Source of the DNA: Amoebidium appalachense
Lineage: Eukaryota; Ichthyosporea
Reading direction: 5' to 3'
Assembly (NCBI GenBank): GCA_963693365.1
Contig: CAVNZM010000007.1
Coordinates: 1,798,001 to 1,862,000 of the forward strand
DNA length: 64,000 nucleotides
This document shows, piece after piece, positions 57,561 through 64,000 of this stretch. The position numbers were made by a program, and so were the translations under genes. The notes beneath the pieces were generated by a model, which was not told the origin of the DNA, did not search any database, and was given only the letters and a program-made list of their open reading frames with translations. Every line of letters starts with the position of its first letter. The first letter of the stretch is position 1.

Positions 57561-60500
57561 GCTAACCCATGTTAGTCGGGTAGCATGTGCATGTACTCAT
57601 CGATCCACCGTTTGCTAATACAGTAACAATAAAGGTTGTGTAAACCCTTACATCCATCAATTCTATGATTGGGGTGCATTATCAACTTGGTGTGCGGCAC
57701 GCGCGCATACACATATTTTTTATGCATACATACTGTATGTGCCCGGACGGCGTCGAGGTCCAGGATCCAGGCTGATGTGACCGTCACGGTGCTAGTCTTG
57801 ACGAGCTTCTGCTGTCAGTCACACGGGGTTCAAACAATCTATATGTATATGATGGCCCCCGTGTAACATGTGCATATGTGTACGGAGGCATGTCACGCGT
57901 CTTCGTGATCATAATTGGGATGATTGCATGGCAGTTTAGTTGCATCCTGAGAACTTGAACTTGTGTTCAGTCCTGCAGATCTCTGGCTGGCCATGACTGA
58001 GTCCCTACGTATCCCCACAACCTGACTCCTAATTACTTGACCCACCGAATAGCAGAGTACAAACCGAACACAACAACATGTGCGTGCATGTGTTACAGTA
58101 CATTCCTACGCCATGATCGATAATGTGTAAACCCCATGATCGATATCGATGTGTCATCAACATCCGAGTCGTACACATTGTGTATAATGATACAACCCCT
58201 TCAGGCACTTATGATACACATGTATGTACACCGTATGGATATATGGATACAACTCAGATTTGAGGGCCCAAGCCCGCTAAATATGCTCCAAGTGTTGTGT
58301 CACTGGGGGAAGAGGGGGGGATATATCCGGAGTGGCCACGGGGCCGCCCTCATGACCAACGGTTGAGCTTGGTTGGGTTTTGTTGGGTCTTGTTGGGCTT
58401 TGCATGCATGGGTTTTAACATGTTGTGTTTGCATTCACTGATTGCATTTTGGGTTTGAAATTAGGAACGTCTGGAATATTGGTTGGATTTTGTTGAGTTT
58501 GGTTGGGTCTGGTTGTGTACATGTTTGTTTGTGTTTGGTTGGATTGTCACGGTTGCAAGTTTGGTTGTGTTAGGTTTCCGGGGTTTGGTTGCAAGGTGGA
58601 TGGTACAGATTGGTGGTGGTGGGTGGGTGGCGTGGGTGCACGTGGGTGGGGGGAAGGGGGGCAGGCTGCTGTATTGATGGCGGGCTCACTCGCCATATAC
58701 AGGCACGGTATTCGCAACAGTTGGCGGGCTCTAAGCTTACTGCACTACAGTAAGCCCCGGCGGCATATGGCAGTGTGACTGTGACGGTCCGGATGATGAA
58801 TGAATGACGTACTGTAAGACATTGTGCACTGAACTTGCGCAACGCGTTCCACCATGCAGCCTTTCCGATTGGTTTAGCAAGCAGCAGGCATATGTGATCT
58901 GGTCCAATCGCAGCGGGGACTGGTGCGTGACGGTTCGCATTGCATGCCGGTGTAGTGTCTAAGGTACTGTAGGCATATTGATATTACAGAGCTGTGGCAT
59001 TAAGTTGTTCTGCTGTGTGCTTCGTGTGGTGGACGTTGACTATAAAACAGTACATAGGTACACATCCCAATTTTCTATGCCCTCACCTGATGTACATATG
59101 TGCAAGGTTGCAGACTCACACCAAACAAATCAGCTGCAGGGACAGCACCAATTATAGAGTCATATGATTGGTCGATGCTCTCAAATACGCCCTTCTTATT
59201 GGTTTAAAAGGCACCATATGCATTCCTGTACACATTCCAATTGCTCAAGCTTGGACTCAGTGATTGGTTGTTGCCACTTCGTCGTCTGCTAGTGAGTAGT
59301 AGCCCAGTAGGCCACGAGTTGTACAATCTTGAGATTTTTTCCCGTGCCACACACCCTCCCAGTGCGCACAAGTGCATTTCTACACAGCCTTTTACTGTAA
59401 ATCATGCTGTTCTGTAGATGCACACAACCAGGCTGCATGAGATGATGAGAAGCACCACTGAGAAACACAATGAGAGCTGGTCACCGCGTGCATGTACTGC
59501 GTGACTCAGGCTGGCGAGATCATCGAACTGGCTGAGATCTCTGCTCTGAGTTGGTCTTGGCAGATCGTCTGCATTTTGGCATTTCGAAACGGTGCAGCCC
59601 CAAGGCTGATGCGAAAATGCATGCCAAAAAGCCACATGTGAGACATGTGCATCAGTCACTCACTTTGTGCACTAGTAGCATCAAACGATGCTGATACCCA
59701 CGTCCAACCATGCAGAACCGTGAATCAGATCCTTTGAATTCAAAGATGACTCTCGAATCCCGATCTCACTTGCACAGCTATGATTGACTATACCATATCA
59801 TATTTATACCCTGTAAAGCAACCCGGGGGTCCCGGAGTCTTGGATGCTACGTATACTCCACAAATAGCACATAGATTCAATCTTCATTTGCATGCATACA
59901 CACAGACGGCCTTTGTGCAACTGCAACCTGACCCGGAGTGACTGCCCAATCAAAAACCTTCTCTGAACAATCATTCTTATTGGACTCCCAAATCATGTGA
60001 CTCCCGATAATCCCGCGAGCTAGTGTAACGGAATCCCATAATCATGTTACTTCAACATCGTAGTCTTATGAACTCTTTGGCTAAAAAGAAGTGGTACTAT
60101 CTGTTTTTGTTTTTTCAGTTCTAAAACATTTTATATCAATTACATGTCAACATCAGGTGTTACGCGTGACCGTCAAACACGGTCGGATACTGTAGCCAGT
60201 GGCCCAGCTGGGCGCGGCTCACCACTCATGATGATCTGGATCCGACGCTCGGCGCAGAAGCTCCCAAGGGTCTTCAGCACTTTCCATATATATAGCTCTT
60301 AGAAACTTGCAATATGTATGCATCTGATACAAAGTTTTTTTTTAAATAAGAATGATGATATAGATATTGTAATTTTGCAGAACGCACAATTTGCCGGGTG
60401 CACGGTCCAGGTCCTCCAGGACCGCGAGGGCTCACGGTCGACATTTTTTAGATAAGAATTTGGCTCATGGGCGTAAAATAGTTGCCAATCAAGCATCAGA

Positions 60501-61178
60501 CCTAGGTACATCAATATTACCGAGAGTTGACTCGTTGAAAAGGGCTCCTCAAGGCTTGCAAGCGCGACCATGCACAGTACGGCCGTTCACGCTGAGTCAT
60601 GGTGTTATAGGAGACTGCTGTAGACTAAAAGGATGAAAGATAGGCTTTCATATTCAAAAAATGCATGTAATGGGCTACATTTATACGCGTGCACGCGATA
60701 GTCCTTTTTATATAATCATAGTGCTATTTGGTGCGGGTTTTGGCCACAGCTAGGCCGGTCAGGTCCCTGAGGGCCTGTATATGCATGTAAATCGGGAGAG
60801 GAATAATACAATAATACAGCAAAACTAGGCGCTGTTGAACGGGAAAATCGAAACAAACTTGTTTAAAAACTGACCTCAGGCTGGTTGATTTTTGGAATGC
60901 AACGATTTTGCCCTGGATAAATTTCAAATTTCATTGGTCTCGCACTCCCCGCCAAAACTCGGCGTAATTCAGTTAGTAATTCGCAGGCGACTCAACATGA
61001 ATTATTCTCCTCAGCTTTTGAAGTTATACGTCCAACAAACATTGTTGAATAGCTATGCTATGCAAAGCTATTGAGAGCAATTCGTGCCACTTTAGGGCCA
61101 TCATCATCATTTTTGAAGTGAACTAAATTGGAAGTGTAAGATCATAAATGCATCATGACATGTACATATGGTTGAACC

Positions 61179-61212
<34 letters not shown>

Positions 61213-61547
61213 CTCTACTAGGTATATGACTACGGTATTTTCAGTTGTATGTAGTGTGCCAACCCACAAACTCTCCAACATGACTTTGATATGATTTGTA
61301 TTGTTTATTTATCGCATCAAAAATATTTTTCAACATGTTTGGGGAGGGCATACTGATCTAAATATACCACACATATTTACCTCCTCACTTTACGACGTAT
61401 GCACGGTGAATAGGCTACAATAACTCGTTTCGCATCACAATGCTCACGGCACGGTTTGGGCACGAGGGGAAGGGGCTTCGAACCATATGATTGGACAGTA
61501 GTCACACGATAATAAGACGGGCTTTTGCTCTCCATTGTGGCTCACCA
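57561..61547. other. Intergenic unique sequence upstream of the forkhead gene
   Basis: Mostly non-repetitive. A TTGGTTGG-type imperfect repeat lies at 58365-58600 and a 30-base T run at 61181-61210. CCAAT/ATTGG boxes occur at about 58868, 58902, 59166, 59200, 59250, 59265, 59948, 59980, 60485, 60935 and 61488. Frames are under 92 codons and I recognise none. Confidence 0.6.
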
Positions 61548-61557
61548 TTTATAAATA
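61548..61557 (+). promoter_or_regulatory. TATA-like box of the forkhead gene
   Basis: TTTATAAATA lies about 190 bases before the ATG, with an ATTGG box about 60 bases further upstream (61489). Confidence 0.6.
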
Positions 61558-61748
61558 CAAAAAATTCACACAGCTTTTGTTTCATCATTTGCACTCCTGA
61601 GACATATCTGTACATTTTATCGCACACCAACACGGCAATCATTCCACCTCCCTGTTTTATATATTTGTTTGCTAATCCCAAGGAGTGTACACTCACCACA
61701 CCTTCACATTCCAACATCATAACGGCTAGCCCTGCAAGCAACTACAGC

Positions 61749-62909
61749 ATGAATACGCCAGAGGAAGTGACTTCCCCGGTCAACTCCGACTACTTTGACG
61801 TTTCAAACATTCCAGCGGAGCCGCCCGTTTTCGAGTCTGTGCACCAGAAGCCACCCTTGTCCTATGCCGCACTCATCACTTACGCCATCGCCAGCTCAAA
61901 GGAAAAGAGACTTACTTTGAGCGGCATCTACCGGTGGATAGAGTCAAGGTACCCCTTCTACAACGTTAAGGAGGGCAGCTGGAAAAATTCCATCAGGCAC
62001 AATCTCTCCTTGAAAAAGTGCTTCGTCAAGGTTCCCCGCCACGAAAGTGACCCCGGTCCAGGCAAGGGGTCCTACTGGTGTCTTGATTTTTCTCAGTCGG
62101 GCACAACAGCCGACCGGCCCAAGCGTCGTCTTACGAGCTCAGTTGCCGCCGTAGAAGCCACTGCCACCAAATCATCGGCAGAATCTGCTGACCAAGAAGC
62201 ACCACACACGGGGGCACCAGCAAAGAAAAGGAGAATTTCAAAGAGCGCTCCTGCTGCACAGGCCAGTGTCCCTACAAGCCCCGTCACGGTGTTGGGAAAT
62301 GAAAACGGTCGCCAGATGCCCTTTAATCCAGTCGCCAAGACGACAAAACGGCCAGTTGTCAAGACAGCACCAACGAGTCCCGTTGCGACAACATCTGCAC
62401 GGACAGCATGTGTCCAACTCATACGTGCACATAGCAATCCAGCGACCTTTGCACGCCAAAACCCCATCCACACCATTCCCTCCCTTCCCACTGCCGCACA
62501 GGTCCTTGCTGCCACCACCCAACAATACGCCTTAAGTGACGAGGAACCTTTTCCTGCTGCCGATGACCCCCTCAGCTATGGCTATACACGGTCGTATAGC
62601 TGGCAGTCGGACGACACGAGCGTGTGTGGGAGTGCATCTTGGGATGTCGATGACGTGATTGCCCCCCAGCCAAGGACAGATGACCTCGAGCTTCCCGAAT
62701 ATGATTTGGATGAGCTCATAGCTTGGGCTACCACGCCAAATACACCGGACACCCCGACAATGCTGTTAGATAACAATACTAGCTTGGACACGTTTGTGTA
62801 TCCCAACACGGAGCCTTATTACGTTAGCCAGTTTTTGGAGCCGATTAAGAGTGAGCAAGACTCAGCACCATATTATGGTTTTGGGCACGCACATGTGCTG
62901 GCAAACTAG
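61749..62909 (+). CDS. Forkhead (FOX) transcription factor, intronless
   Basis: 386 residues from ATG 61749 ([17 protein letters not shown]). The frame stays open further upstream, but no ATG lies there and the TATA box at 61548 makes this start the natural one. Residues about 33-118 are a complete winged-helix forkhead domain: [34 protein letters not shown], the recognition helix [18 protein letters not shown], and wing text [12 protein letters not shown]. Basic clusters RPKRR and KKRR after the domain are likely nuclear signals. The middle is A/T/P-rich with repeated TSPV motifs. The C-terminal third is acidic and aromatic ([31 protein letters not shown]), a plausible activation region. It binds DNA in the nucleus; the FOX subclass is not resolved. 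Confidence 0.93.
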   Translation: MNTPEEVTSPVNSDYFDVSNIPAEPPVFESVHQKPPLSYAALITYAIASSKEKRLTLSGIYRWIESRYPFYNVKEGSWKNSIRHNLSLKKCFVKVPRHESDPGPGKGSYWCLDFSQSGTTADRPKRRLTSSVAAVEATATKSSAESADQEAPHTGAPAKKRRISKSAPAAQASVPTSPVTVLGNENGRQMPFNPVAKTTKRPVVKTAPTSPVATTSARTACVQLIRAHSNPATFARQNPIHTIPSLPTAAQVLAATTQQYALSDEEPFPAADDPLSYGYTRSYSWQSDDTSVCGSASWDVDDVIAPQPRTDDLELPEYDLDELIAWATTPNTPDTPTMLLDNNTSLDTFVYPNTEPYYVSQFLEPIKSEQDSAPYYGFGHAHVLAN

Positions 62910-63011
62910 AAGTGAACGTAAGTGTATGGCCATAGGAACAGATGATATATAGTCCATAATGCTAAACTGATGTGTTGTAATAGTTGTACACTTAGCTAGG
63001 TCAGCCCCAAA

Positions 63012-63017
63012 AATAAA
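63012..63017 (+). terminator. Candidate forkhead-gene polyadenylation signal
   Basis: AATAAA about 100 bases after the stop codon; further AATAAA motifs follow at about 63140 and 63206. Confidence 0.55.
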
Positions 63018-63379
63018 GCACCACTGATCATATAGTAGACAAAGAGCACAAAGATTAAATGGAACTTCAGGATCAAAACTAGAAAATCAAAACTAGAAAG
63101 CACCGTGACAATGCCCTGTAGGATATTGTGTTTTCATAATAAATATTGGCATGGGGCCATAACTTGAATGTGCGATGACAATGATAATCTGTACTTTGAT
63201 GCATGGCCAATAAAATTTAATCAAAAGTGATCATGATCACAAAACCCACTCTCAGTCATACCAAAGGTGGGCGTCTTCCAATACGGTTATATCAGTTGTT
63301 AGCAGGAAGATGCACGGCATCTCGCTCCACATCAATATCCACTCACATGCAGAACTTATCTTCACACCTCTGATTGTTG

Positions 63380-63835
63380 TCAGGAGCACAAAACATCAGA
63401 TGACACACCAACGCCCTCCACCTGGCCTCTAGACAGACACGAAATGGGCACCACATCATATTCCCCTACTCGACCCAACAGTGCATTCAACATGCACACT
63501 TTTACCCCTTCCACGTAACCACCCAGCCTCACGAGTATCCAAGCTACTTGACTGCCCTCAGCAGCACGAATGCTACATCCTTCCACACGAACAGAAAAAC
63601 ATGCCGAGGAGCTATTTTTGTTACTCCCTACACGAAAATATAGAGCCAAGTACTCTAGTTCCCATGCTTTGACAGCCAACATGTGAATATCAGGGTGGTG
63701 TGTCTGCACCTTTGCAGTGAGCACGCTGCTGACAAATTGGTCGAGCGCAGACTCGGCCAACCCCAAAAGTGTCTGCGAAGGCCTCAAGGTGCTTTGTATG
63801 TGGGTCCCACTTGCTTGTGTTTCTTCCCTGCTTGA
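63380..63835 (-). CDS. Possible terminal exon of a convergent minus-strand gene
   Basis: An open frame of about 150 codons on the minus strand without an ATG at its start, so if real it is an exon rather than a whole gene. It has normal amino-acid mix: SQTLLGLAESALDQFVSSVL, KVQTHHPDIHMLAVKAWELE, then AWILVRLGGYVEGVKVCMLN. No low-complexity text. A possible acceptor (TTGTCAAGCAG) lies at its 5' edge near 63827-63837. I recognise no family. The stop lies about 470 bases from the forkhead stop, a tail-to-tail arrangement. Confidence 0.35.
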   Translation of the reverse strand, partial: SSREETQASGTHIQSTLRPSQTLLGLAESALDQFVSSVLTAKVQTHHPDIHMLAVKAWELEYLALYFRVGSNKNSSSACFSVRVEGCSIRAAEGSQVAWILVRLGGYVEGVKVCMLNALLGRVGEYDVVPISCLSRGQVEGVGVSSDVLCS

Positions 63836-64000
63836 CAAGGAACATCAGTAGTTATTCCCATGGCCATGACCCAGACCATTCTCCCCTCCGGCGAACAAAC
63901 ACACCCCTCCTCCCCACCCAAGTGCTTGCCAGCCCTTACTTTCATAATCTTCCCTACAGGCAGTCAACCTCGTAACTATATTAGCTCCCACATAAATGCT

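Noticed and set aside
61491-61748. N-terminal extension of the forkhead frame
   Set aside because: No ATG occurs in it, and it contains the TATA-like box and would be promoter and leader.

Overview
This window is nuclear DNA from a eukaryote. It has spliced genes with GT-AG introns, TATA boxes and AATAAA signals, and very abundant simple repeats: (CA)n/(GT)n, (CT)n and long C or G homopolymers. The gene set is XRN1, a STE20/MST-like kinase, a forkhead factor, a THAP-type zinc finger and a C2H2 finger. This points to an opisthokont, most likely a holozoan (an animal, or a unicellular relative such as an ichthyosporean). Sequence alone does not decide between them. All confidently identified genes lie on the + strand.

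Layout. (1) 1-23793: the 3' part of XRN1, a cytoplasmic 5'-3' exoribonuclease gene. I rebuilt 22 exons by alignment to the family with consistent splice phases; roughly the first 270 codons lie upstream of the window. One XRN1 intron holds a complete non-autonomous LTR retrotransposon (907-3979, minus orientation). Others hold a nearly perfect 52-bp hairpin, a decayed duplicate exon start, two minisatellites that run into 3' splice sites, and copies of a dispersed element flanked by poly-C. (2) 23794-27316: intergenic, with CT-rich tandem blocks and a 21-bp perfect inverted repeat. (3) 27317-28201: an intronless THAP-like gene whose C-terminal tail is copied from the XRN1 proline-rich tail 4 kb upstream. 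(4) 28202-37449: repeat-rich, including a degenerate tandem segmental duplication (30.3-34.4 kb). (5) 37578-38630: an intronless single-finger C2H2 protein with a strong TATA box. (6) 38631-42970: intergenic. (7) 42971 to about 54447: a 12-exon germinal-centre/MST-like kinase. (8) 54448-61748: G-rich repeats followed by unique sequence with many CCAAT boxes. (9) 61749-62909: an intronless forkhead gene. (10) 63380-63835, minus strand: an open frame that may be the last exon of a convergent gene.

The genes are not an operon; they are neighbours with separate promoters. The signals most worth following are the THAP/XRN1 chimera, repeats that create, copy or bridge splice sites (63-bp array, 41-bp array, AC/GU arrays at opposite intron ends), two apparent GC-AG introns, the intronic hairpin pair, and a poly-C-bounded dispersed element found in introns of two genes, always in the sense direction.
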